Assembly: GCF_041538045.1 (NCBI RefSeq)
Contig: NZ_JBGOSE010000004.1
Coordinates: 1-64,000 of the forward strand
Length of the DNA stretch: 64,000 nucleotides
Reading direction: 5' to 3'
DNA from: Aliiglaciecola sp041538045
GTDB lineage: Bacteria; Pseudomonadota; Gammaproteobacteria; Enterobacterales; Alteromonadaceae
Shown here: positions 44,447 to 52,453 of the stretch, one piece after another
Layout: every line of letters starts with the position of its first letter
How positions within the stretch are numbered: the stretch's first letter is position 1
Translations under genes and position numbers: made by a program
The notes under the pieces: generated by a model
The model's input: only the letters and a program-made list of their open reading frames with translations
Database searches by the model: none
Told to the model about the DNA's origin: nothing

Positions 44447-45550
44447 TCAAAATGCGTTGATGCTATTACTATCTTTTGTCATTAACGTCATCAATCGCGG
44501 GTGTACAAATAATTTTTCCTTACCGGAATTTATTTCTTGCAGCACACCAATATCCGCTAACTGCTTTAAATACGTTGAAGCAGTTTGGCGTTTTGCAATG
44601 TCACGTTCAACTAGATTATTGATACGGCAGTAGGGTTGTTCAAAAATAAGCTGAACTAGCTCATAGCTATATATTTTAGGTAGCTGTGCTTTTATGTAAT
44701 CGGTTGTACTTTCCATAAGTGCCCTAATCGCTGTGATCTTATCACTAGTCCATATGGCAGTTTGCTCGACACCTTTTAGCATAAATAACAGCCAATCTTC
44801 CCAATTCTGATCTTTGGTCACTTGGTTCAATAGGCGATAATAGTCTTGTTTGTTATGAACGATGAAACGGCTTAAGTACAAAATAGGTAGCGTTAAAAGA
44901 CCGCACTCAATAAGGTACAAAACATTTAAAATACGTCCTGTTCGACCATTCCCATCATAAAATGGATGTATAGCTTCAAATTGATAATGGCTAACAGCCA
45001 TCTTAATTAATGGATCTATATCATCGTCATCATGAAGAAACCGCTCCCAGTTAGTTAACAAGTCGCGGATAACGTTCTCTCCCGCAGGCGGGGTATAGAT
45101 AATTTCCCCAGTCGTCTGGTTGCCTATAAAAGTCCCCGGTACTTTACGAATATCCATTTCGGAGTGCTTTAACGTACTGCATACTTCAATGGCAGTCGCT
45201 GCGCAAAGCGGCTTTCTCTCAAGTTGTATATAACCTTGATATAACGCTGTTCTGTAGCGTAAAGCTTCCTTTGTTGCATGATCAGCGCCTTTATCTTCTA
45301 GCGCATACTGAAAAAGCTTATCGGTAGTGGTGACAATATTTTCAATTTCTGAACTGTCTTTTGCTTCCAGCAAAGGCAATAAGTTAATTAGCATGCTTTG
45401 GTTAGGTATGAGTTCCCCTGCCTTTTTTAATTCTGCTACAGCGGCGCGTGCAGAAATACAGGCTTTCAGAACGGCCTTCGTTTCTATGGAATTTAGATTT
45501 GGCGGTAATGTGGGTAATTGGTTGTAAGGCTGCTCTGCTTGCCAAGTCAT
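44447..45550 (-). CDS. Fic-family adenylyltransferase with C-terminal winged helix (SoFic-like)
   Basis: 367 residues, the size of Shewanella SoFic. The active site HPFYDGNGRTGR (195-206) is the canonical HxFx(D/E)GNxRxxR. The autoinhibitory motif S66-x-x-x-E70-N71 (SSEIEN) lies N-terminal, making it a class II Fic that silences itself until the helix moves. Residues about 300-362 form a winged-helix-like domain (AKRQTASTYLKQLADIGVLQEI). It probably AMPylates proteins or itself. First gene inside attL, transcribed toward it. The cluster of ATGTCGA sites just upstream suggests autoregulation. Confidence 0.92.
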   Translation of the reverse strand: MTWQAEQPYNQLPTLPPNLNSIETKAVLKACISARAAVAELKKAGELIPNQSMLINLLPLLEAKDSSEIENIVTTTDKLFQYALEDKGADHATKEALRYRTALYQGYIQLERKPLCAATAIEVCSTLKHSEMDIRKVPGTFIGNQTTGEIIYTPPAGENVIRDLLTNWERFLHDDDDIDPLIKMAVSHYQFEAIHPFYDGNGRTGRILNVLYLIECGLLTLPILYLSRFIVHNKQDYYRLLNQVTKDQNWEDWLLFMLKGVEQTAIWTSDKITAIRALMESTTDYIKAQLPKIYSYELVQLIFEQPYCRINNLVERDIAKRQTASTYLKQLADIGVLQEINSGKEKLFVHPRLMTLMTKDSNSINAF

Positions 45551-45569
45551 GTTTAAATTTCCAGTTTAT

Positions 45570-45690
45570 ATCGACATAAATGAACTATTGGTTCAGTTTA
45601 TGTCGATTAGATCGACATATCAATTTCATATGTCGATTTTTTACTGTTTTTTCGACATGACTTTCTTGTATGTCGATACACTCGACATAT
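45570..45690. promoter_or_regulatory. Seven ATGTCGA/TCGACAT sites upstream of fic
   Basis: TCGACAT occurs at 45571, 45612, 45652, 45682 and its complement ATGTCGA at 45600, 45630, 45670. They alternate strictly in orientation with spacings of 12, 18, 22 or 29 bases, forming stacked inverted repeats (for example ATCGACATAT with ATATGTCGAT). The array starts 20 bases upstream of the fic start codon. Most likely an operator array, perhaps for the winged helix of Fic itself. The rest of the gap to alpA (45691-45986) shows no gene. Confidence 0.7.
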
Positions 45691-45986
45691 CAACACTCAA
45701 TCCATACGTCTCACCGAAACCGAGTGTTGAGTAGGAAACTTCAAAGCAGTACGCCATCCCTTGGGCTTTTGGGGCAGTATGGGCAAAGCCTTAATTCACG
45801 CAATTTAGCCACGTACCAACCCTGCCCACAGAACAATTATTATTTGGGGCATTATGTCAATTCTGGGGCAGATAGCTACCTGTAACCTCAGAAAGCTGCA
45901 CGATCTGGACATTTATCTGCCTACTGCGTCCGTTTAGTACTGTCAAACTCCTAACTGAACTTAACAGATCAGTGAGGAAGCAAACG

Positions 45987-46229
45987 ATGAACCCAACCAC
46001 ACAATCCCCCTCAAACTCGGTATACTCAGCGCGTCAGCAGCGGATTTTGCGCTTGCCCGAGGTAAAGGCAAAAACAGGCTTTGGCCGCAGCACCATTTAT
46101 GCCCTGATGGCCAATGGTGAATTTCCGCGATCCATTCGTATTGGTGCGCGTGCTGTGGGCTGGTTAGAAAGCGATATCGACCAGTGGATTGAAACCCGTC
46201 GTGTCGGTGTTGCTTATGACCGCGGATAA
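45987..46229 (+). CDS. AlpA-family excisionase/transcriptional activator
   Basis: 80 residues from the ATG at 45987, preceded by GAGGAAG. One MerR-like winged-helix domain with the AlpA signature RILRLPEVKAKTGFGRSTIYALMANGEFPRSIRIGARAVGWLESDIDQWI. Such proteins activate integrase genes or direct excision in prophages and islands. The next gene starts within its last codons. Confidence 0.93.
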   Translation: MNPTTQSPSNSVYSARQQRILRLPEVKAKTGFGRSTIYALMANGEFPRSIRIGARAVGWLESDIDQWIETRRVGVAYDRG

Positions 46230-47958
46230 ACCATCAGTACCAACCCCGTTACCTGCCAGTGAGATGCATAGCAACGCGCCAACATTACCGGCTGGTTTTG
46301 CCTATAACGCGCAAAACTGGCTGGTGATGCAACCAGCAGGGCAAGATAGCCCAGTTAAAATTTGCTCTTGGTTGCAAGTAGCGGCACGCACTCGCGATCC
46401 GCAAGGGGAAAACTACGGTTATTTATTGCACTGGTTAGACGATGACAATCGACATCGATATTGGGCCATGCCCGCAGAACTCTTGGCTGGAGACGGGAGC
46501 GAGTACCGACGAATACTACTCAGCCGAGGCATGCGGCTAAGCAACAGTGTCAAAGCGCGGCAGTTGCTCTCGCTGTTTATTCAACAAATGGGCGAACTGG
46601 CTACGCAAAAGGCCATCAGCGTGAACTGCATTGGCTGGCATCATCACGCTTATGTGCATCCGCGCCTCACCTTTTACCCAGGTGAACACAGCAACAACCC
46701 GCGCATGGTGCTGCAAACCATGAACCCGATAGAAGGCTTTATTCAACAAGGTAGTAGCGACAGTTGGCGGCAGCACGTTGGTCGTTATTGTCTGGATAAC
46801 CCGCTATTAATCGTTGGTGCCTGCGCTGCACTGGCCGCGCCTTTGTTGCACTTGTGCGGAGTAGATGGTTTTGGTTTACACCTCTACGGTGCCAGCAGTA
46901 CTGGTAAAACCGCAGCGTTGTATCCGGCATTATCGGTGTGGGGCGAACCTAATCAGCTGCGCCATAGTTGGCGTGCCACGGCCAACGGTTTAGAAGGCAC
47001 TGCATTAGCCCATAACGATGCCTTACTGGCGCTCGATGAAATGGGCGAAGTTGATCCAAAAGAAGCGGGCGATGTTGCTTATATGCTTGCTAATGGCCAA
47101 GGTAAAACTCGTGCAGGCAAATACGGTGAAATGCGCTTACCCGCCCGTTGGCGTTTGGTGTTTTTATCTACTGGTGAAGTAACGCTTGAAAGCCATCTGG
47201 CCAGTATCGGCAAGCGTGTAAAAGCGGGGCAACAAGTGCGCGTGATTGATCTCAGTGCCGATGCTGGAGCGCAAATGGGCGTGTTTAACCAGAGCCATGG
47301 TATGAACGCAGCCGATTTAGCCGATCTCCTAAAACAGCAAAGTCGCCAGCATTACGGCAGCTTGGCCTTGGACTGGTTACGGTATTTAACGCAGCACAGC
47401 GCGCAGGTGCGCCCCGTTTTCCAAAACGTACGCCAACGCTTTTTAGCCAGTTTACCTCCCGAGTCAGACGGCCAAGTGCGCCGGGTCGCCGAAAAGTTTG
47501 CCTTACTGGCCAGCGCAGGGGTGTTAGCCATTCAAGCCAAGGTGCTCGATTGGCCAACCCAAAGTGTCGAAACCGCCTGTTTAAGACTGCTTAACCAATG
47601 GATACTCGCCCGTGGTGGTGTGGCTGCCAATGAAGACCAACAAGCTATTCGCCAGGTGCGCAGTTTTATTGAGCAGCATGGCGAAAGCCGCTTTACACCC
47701 AAACAAACCGGTTACAGCAGCCAAGTACGTCAACGTGCGGGTTGGCTTGATACTACTGGCCCACAAACTCTCTACCTGTTTTACCCAACCGGTTGGCGTG
47801 AAGCCACCGAAGGCCTCAGCCCAGATCGCGCTGCCAAAGCGCTGATGGCCGCAGGCTATCTAATCCCCGATGGTAACCGACCACAGCGTAAAGTCAGTCT
47901 GCCCGACAACACCCGCCCACGCATGTACTGTGTTAAAGGCAGCATCTTGGATGACTAA
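46216..47958 (+). CDS. DUF927 ATPase (primase/helicase-like)
   Basis: 580 residues from the ATG at 46216, overlapping alpA by 14 bases. An N-terminal DUF927 fold (ICSWLQVAARTRD..., RILLSRGMRL) is followed by a P-loop GASSTGKT (225-232) and an acidic LLALDEMGEVD as the Walker B. DUF927 proteins are found in satellites and integrative elements, probably as replicative helicases after excision. Base composition is visibly richer in G+C than the genes that follow. Confidence 0.88.
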   Translation: MTADKPSVPTPLPASEMHSNAPTLPAGFAYNAQNWLVMQPAGQDSPVKICSWLQVAARTRDPQGENYGYLLHWLDDDNRHRYWAMPAELLAGDGSEYRRILLSRGMRLSNSVKARQLLSLFIQQMGELATQKAISVNCIGWHHHAYVHPRLTFYPGEHSNNPRMVLQTMNPIEGFIQQGSSDSWRQHVGRYCLDNPLLIVGACAALAAPLLHLCGVDGFGLHLYGASSTGKTAALYPALSVWGEPNQLRHSWRATANGLEGTALAHNDALLALDEMGEVDPKEAGDVAYMLANGQGKTRAGKYGEMRLPARWRLVFLSTGEVTLESHLASIGKRVKAGQQVRVIDLSADAGAQMGVFNQSHGMNAADLADLLKQQSRQHYGSLALDWLRYLTQHSAQVRPVFQNVRQRFLASLPPESDGQVRRVAEKFALLASAGVLAIQAKVLDWPTQSVETACLRLLNQWILARGGVAANEDQQAIRQVRSFIEQHGESRFTPKQTGYSSQVRQRAGWLDTTGPQTLYLFYPTGWREATEGLSPDRAAKALMAAGYLIPDGNRPQRKVSLPDNTRPRMYCVKGSILDD

Positions 47959-48188
47959 AAAGGCGATGAATCCTGTGTAGGCTTGTCGCCTTGCAGTGTA
48001 CCGCCAGTCAACCTAAGGGCTGGGCGAGGATTAAAGGCTAAGGCAGACAATACCGCTAGAGCACTGGTGGTACATCTACTGTGATCGGCGATTGCGACTG
48101 CACTGAATGATTGAAAATAATCTTGAGATCTAATCAGTAGATGATAAGATATGATTTATGTATAAATGTACAGTTATGAGGGCGCGTA

Positions 48189-48488
48189 ATGGAAGATCTT
48201 AAATTGGGCTTCAATTCTAACGATATACCGACAGCGCTGGCTAACAATACATCACCAAATGATACTTGTGCATCTTTCTACTTCCATCAGGGTGGTGAGT
48301 ACTATTTGCTTTGGGTTGAGCACCAAAATGTTGAGTATCGAGAGAGTGATGACTTACCAAGATATGCCATAAGCTGTGCCATCAACGAAGGGGATGATGA
48401 AAGCCCCGAAATTTACAGCGACATATCCAAAAGCGATATTTTTAGATCCGATGATGTTAAAGACTTGATCGCTTATTTCCATTCTTAG
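48189..48488 (+). CDS. Hypothetical acidic protein
   Basis: 99 residues, rich in Asp/Glu and aromatic residues (HQGGEYYLLWVEHQNVEY). Acidic small proteins beside defence genes are sometimes DNA mimics or inhibitors, but nothing here proves that. A GAG-rich site precedes the ATG, 33 bases before the next gene. No family recognised. Confidence 0.55.
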   Translation: MEDLKLGFNSNDIPTALANNTSPNDTCASFYFHQGGEYYLLWVEHQNVEYRESDDLPRYAISCAINEGDDESPEIYSDISKSDIFRSDDVKDLIAYFHS

Positions 48489-48520
48489 GTTTCATCTTCA
48501 ATTTTAGTCAGTAGAGAAAT

Positions 48521-48853
48521 ATGGAAAACCTCAAACAACCGCGTTGCGTGATTGGGATTAAAGGGCAAACGCCTGACCCCGATTTCCCCGTTGATATCTG
48601 GTTCGACTCGCTGAAATCGATTGCCAATGTGCTGTCCAAAGAAAACCAGCAGTTGTTAAAAGTAATCGCCGAACAACAACCGAAATCAGTAACTGAACTG
48701 GCCACGTTGACTGGCCGAGAGGTCAGTAATGTGTCGAGAACACTGAAAACATTGGGTAAGTACAAATTGGTTGAAATGCAAAGTATAAAAAATATGCTTA
48801 GCCCTATAGTCATCCATCAAGAATTTTTAGTAGTAGTGAATAATGACCAGTAA
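48521..48853 (+). CDS. Winged-helix transcriptional regulator
   Basis: 110 residues. The helix-turn-helix region is KSVTELATLTGREVSNVSRTLKTLGKYKLVEM (about 67-98), as in MarR/HVO_A0114-like regulators. It overlaps the methyltransferase start by 11 bases, so it is likely the controller of the restriction-modification operon. Its last third is noticeably more A+T-rich than its beginning. Confidence 0.8.
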   Translation: MENLKQPRCVIGIKGQTPDPDFPVDIWFDSLKSIANVLSKENQQLLKVIAEQQPKSVTELATLTGREVSNVSRTLKTLGKYKLVEMQSIKNMLSPIVIHQEFLVVVNNDQ

Positions 48854-50141
48854 ACCATATATGCTTCAAGAAGCAGAAGAGCTTATTAGACCGTTAGTAA
48901 TAGAGCATGTACCAGAAGGAACCGAAGCACAGGCAGTTATTGATCAATGGATTCATGCGATAGCGACAGATAGCCAATTGTATTGTGATATTTCCATTGC
49001 TAGTCCAAAACAATTGAAAATAGATGTCGAATATTTATTAACTATGAATGGTTTTTTTCAATCAAGAGATAAGTTTTTTCAGTTAGTTTTTGGGCATTTA
49101 AAGCTAAAGCCAAATATGGATGCTAAGTTTCGTTTTATTGATCTCTTTGCGGGAATTGGTGGAATCAGGTTGGGTGCTCAAGCCAATGGTGGGTTTTGTG
49201 TATTTTCTTCAGAGTTCGATTCTTTCGCTCAGAATACATATTCATGTAATCATGGGGAGTATCCATTCGGTGACATAACAAAAGTTCAGGAAAAAAACAT
49301 CCCGGATCATGATGTTTTATTAGCTGGATTCCCCTGTCAACCATTCAGCTATTCAGGGCGTTGTGAAGGTTTTGAGGATAAAACAAGAGGCACGTTATTT
49401 TTCGATGTTCTTAGAATATTGGAGCAAAAAAAACCAAAGTTTGCACTTTTAGAGAACGTAAAAGGTTTTAAATCTCATAATAAAGGGGAGACTATGTTTA
49501 TAGCGCTCAAAGCGCTAGAAGAGGCAGGTTATGATCCTCATTGGACTATTTTGAACAGCTATGATTATGGCGTGCCTCAATATCGTGAAAGGTGGTACTG
49601 CGTTGCTATTCGAAAGGACCTAGGTATTACTGATTTTTCATTTCCAGATTTTAAAGATAGGAAAACAAAACTTAAAGATATAATTAACTTAAGTGAAGAT
49701 GATCAGTCTTTATCAATCACGGATTTTGAAAAAAACAGAATTAAATATCATTTTGATAATTATGAAAAACAAGAAAGAGTTCAGCATGACAACTCAATGT
49801 ATGAACCTCATACGAAGAAAGGAAGGCATGGAGTATTTTCTTTCTTGAAGCCTGATGGTTCTCTAAGGTTTCATGTCGGAGACGTTGCAAAAACTCAAAT
49901 ACAAGAAGCTTTTTACGCTTGCTTAGAAACCTATGCCCCCACGATTATTGCAAATAGAGTCCCGAAATTGTGGGATATTCAAAGAAAGCTATCTGTAACA
50001 GAATCGTTGCGTCTTCAAGGCTTCCCTGATGAGTTTCATTTCAGAGTATCCAAAGCACAAGCCTATAAGCAACTAGGTAATTCCGTAACAGTTAATGTTG
50101 TTCAAAAAATTATTGAAAATATTATAAAAATTAAGGACTGA
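48843..50141 (+). CDS. DNA cytosine-5 methyltransferase
   Basis: 432 residues. An N-terminal extension of about 97 residues precedes the catalytic domain. Motif I is FIDLFAGIGGIRLG, the catalytic Cys165 is in GFPCQPFSYSG, ENV (motif VI) is in LLENVKGF, and motif VIII appears as QYRERWYCVA. Motifs IX and X close it (SLRLQGFPDEF, QLGNSV). It should protect the sites cut by the McrB/DUF2357 enzyme next door. It is A+T-rich compared with the genes before and after. Confidence 0.95.
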   Translation: MTSKPYMLQEAEELIRPLVIEHVPEGTEAQAVIDQWIHAIATDSQLYCDISIASPKQLKIDVEYLLTMNGFFQSRDKFFQLVFGHLKLKPNMDAKFRFIDLFAGIGGIRLGAQANGGFCVFSSEFDSFAQNTYSCNHGEYPFGDITKVQEKNIPDHDVLLAGFPCQPFSYSGRCEGFEDKTRGTLFFDVLRILEQKKPKFALLENVKGFKSHNKGETMFIALKALEEAGYDPHWTILNSYDYGVPQYRERWYCVAIRKDLGITDFSFPDFKDRKTKLKDIINLSEDDQSLSITDFEKNRIKYHFDNYEKQERVQHDNSMYEPHTKKGRHGVFSFLKPDGSLRFHVGDVAKTQIQEAFYACLETYAPTIIANRVPKLWDIQRKLSVTESLRLQGFPDEFHFRVSKAQAYKQLGNSVTVNVVQKIIENIIKIKD

Positions 50142-50146
50142 TTATT

Positions 50147-52426
50147 ATGACATACTTGTCTTTAGATAAAATCCGAGAAGCAAGAACCTATGTAGAACAA
50201 AACATAAAAAAGCCTGATACCTTTATGGGATTAGTGTTGTTTTTGATATGTGTTGTAGAAAGAAAGAGAAATGGTTCTTATCTAAAGTCAGATATGAAGC
50301 GGTTTTCAGAGTTTGCAGATGACGCTTTCTACCTATCTGATGCACAGTCGTCATATTCAGATAAGTACTGGTTTGCATTGCTCACAAATGATTGGGTCGA
50401 TCAAGTAAAAGATTATTTTCTCAAAGGAAATAAAGTTTCTGCAAATAAAGTTATGCAGTCACTTTTTTGGCTAGATAGCTTTGCCGAACTTAAATCAAAA
50501 GCCAGTTTAATTCCAAACGATATTTTTGAATCACTATTCATAGAAGATCTAGATGAATCAGATTTCAATCAAGCCAGTCACGTAACAAAAGCTGATTTGT
50601 TATTAAGTTATGATGGGACTCCAGAATCATTAACCATCAAATTTGATGGTTCTTTTGTAAAGAAAAAAGCGGGAGATTTGAGTGGTGCACCTTTTGGTCA
50701 GACACTGTATGCAGCTACGGAAATAAAAAAGATAATTTCAATTTATGATTTTGACTTTATAGATAAATTCGACTTGTCCTCTACGGTTGGAAGTCCAAAA
50801 GTTAAAGTTGATTTGGTTATTAAATCGATTAGAGAAAAATTTAAGTCATGGATGCTAAGTAAAGGTTTATCTGAAAAAACCGTATCGTCTTATTCGGGAT
50901 CAGGAATCGCTTATTGTGATAGGTTCATAAGTAATATCACCGGCAATGTACTTAGTTTTTATCAATTAGACTCTCAACAAGTATTAAAGGCGTTAAGGGA
51001 ACTTGAGCAAGTAGCTGAATGGTTGCAAGCCGATAAAAGTGGTAATTCTATGTATAGTGCAGCTTGTAAAAAACTAGCCGAGTTCTTGGCTGAAGAGCAT
51101 TCCAATTCATATACGAGCTTACCCAAACCCTTCCTCCTTCTCGCAGGCATTTCAGGCACAGGTAAAACCCGTTTTGTGCGTGAACAAGCTAAAACTTCTG
51201 GCCAGTTTGACGAAACCTATTGTTTAGTCTCAGTCCGTCCTGATTGGCACGAACCGAGTGACTTACTGGGTTATGTTTCTCGCCTTGGCCAACAACCACA
51301 ATATATTGCCACCGACGTGCTGCGCTTCATCGTTCGCGCTTGGAAGGCTATTATTAAGTCAATTGATTTTGATGCCAATGACAAAGCTATTGATTGGACC
51401 GGTCGTGATTTACAAGACATTCCGCCCTACTGGCTCTGCTTAGATGAAATGAATTTAGCGCCCGTAGAACAATACTTTGCAGACTACCTGTCGATTTTAG
51501 AAACGCGCTGTTGGAATGACCCTGATGTATCAGCAAACTCTAACCGCGATTATGTCTATCAGTGCGATCCACTGCTCAGCGCAGATATTTTCAAAGATTT
51601 GGATAGCAACTCTGGCGAAGACCACAACTCAGAAAAGATTAACGCAAAACCATCTACCCTTTTAGCCAAAGATCTTGGCTTAGATTTAACAACACCGCTA
51701 GAAAAAGACATTTGGGCTTACTTTTTAGAACACGGCATCAGCATTCCATTCAACTTGATTGTCGCGGGCACGGTGAATATGGATGAAACCACTCACGGCT
51801 TTTCACGCAAGGTGATTGACCGAGCGCTGAGCTTTGATTTTGGTGCGTTTTTCCCAAATAAGTTTGATGAGTTTGCTGATTTTGGAACTCCGAAAAGTTG
51901 CAATAAGCGCCTTAGCTATCCTATTTGGTCAAACGCCTGTAAAGCGGATTTGGTCAATACCTTTGATGTGGATGGCGCTAAAACCGTTGCGTTTTTATCG
52001 GCTGTTAATGAAGTGCTACAAAATACGCCGTTTGAATTAGCATTTCGTGCTTTAAATGAACTTCTTCTCGCTGTTGCAAGCTGCCAACCTCAAGATGACT
52101 TGACCCTAAAAGCCGTATGGGACGACTTTATGATGTGTAAAGTGCTGCCGCGAATCGAGGGCGATACCGATAAGCTCACTACATCTGATGGCAAGGCCTT
52201 GTTGGTTGAACTTGATACTGTGCTAGCTAATCAGCTAGCTCCCATTTGGTTGGCGTCTGAAACGGACGAAGCTAATCAACGCCCTGACTTGTATCGCGAG
52301 AAAATCGTGGCCGATGGTGCTACTGATGAGGAAAAAGTACTTCGTATACCTTGTCGTTCAAAAGCGAAGTTGAAGTGGATGAGCGAGCGATTAGCTAGTG
52401 CTACTTTTACCAGTTTCTGGCCTTAA
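50147..52426 (+). CDS. McrB-like AAA+ GTPase/ATPase of a restriction enzyme
   Basis: 759 residues. The first 320 are an unrecognised domain, probably the target-recognition part. The AAA+ domain starts near residue 327 (PFLLLAGISGTGKT, Walker A 334-341), with WLCLDEMNLAPVEQYFADYLSILETR as Walker B and GTVNMDETTHGFSRKVIDRA, typical of McrB. The 5' 960 bases are A+T-rich like the methyltransferase; composition changes abruptly near 51115, at the border of the AAA+ domain. Starts 5 bases after the methyltransferase. Confidence 0.92.
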   Translation: MTYLSLDKIREARTYVEQNIKKPDTFMGLVLFLICVVERKRNGSYLKSDMKRFSEFADDAFYLSDAQSSYSDKYWFALLTNDWVDQVKDYFLKGNKVSANKVMQSLFWLDSFAELKSKASLIPNDIFESLFIEDLDESDFNQASHVTKADLLLSYDGTPESLTIKFDGSFVKKKAGDLSGAPFGQTLYAATEIKKIISIYDFDFIDKFDLSSTVGSPKVKVDLVIKSIREKFKSWMLSKGLSEKTVSSYSGSGIAYCDRFISNITGNVLSFYQLDSQQVLKALRELEQVAEWLQADKSGNSMYSAACKKLAEFLAEEHSNSYTSLPKPFLLLAGISGTGKTRFVREQAKTSGQFDETYCLVSVRPDWHEPSDLLGYVSRLGQQPQYIATDVLRFIVRAWKAIIKSIDFDANDKAIDWTGRDLQDIPPYWLCLDEMNLAPVEQYFADYLSILETRCWNDPDVSANSNRDYVYQCDPLLSADIFKDLDSNSGEDHNSEKINAKPSTLLAKDLGLDLTTPLEKDIWAYFLEHGISIPFNLIVAGTVNMDETTHGFSRKVIDRALSFDFGAFFPNKFDEFADFGTPKSCNKRLSYPIWSNACKADLVNTFDVDGAKTVAFLSAVNEVLQNTPFELAFRALNELLLAVASCQPQDDLTLKAVWDDFMMCKVLPRIEGDTDKLTTSDGKALLVELDTVLANQLAPIWLASETDEANQRPDLYREKIVADGATDEEKVLRIPCRSKAKLKWMSERLASATFTSFWP

Positions 52427-52453
52427 ACAATTGGCTTCAAGGAGGGTTAGCGC

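Noticed and set aside
45549..45885. Two short frames upstream of alpA
   Set aside because: They run through the ATGTCGA array and have no ribosome-binding site or protein-like composition.
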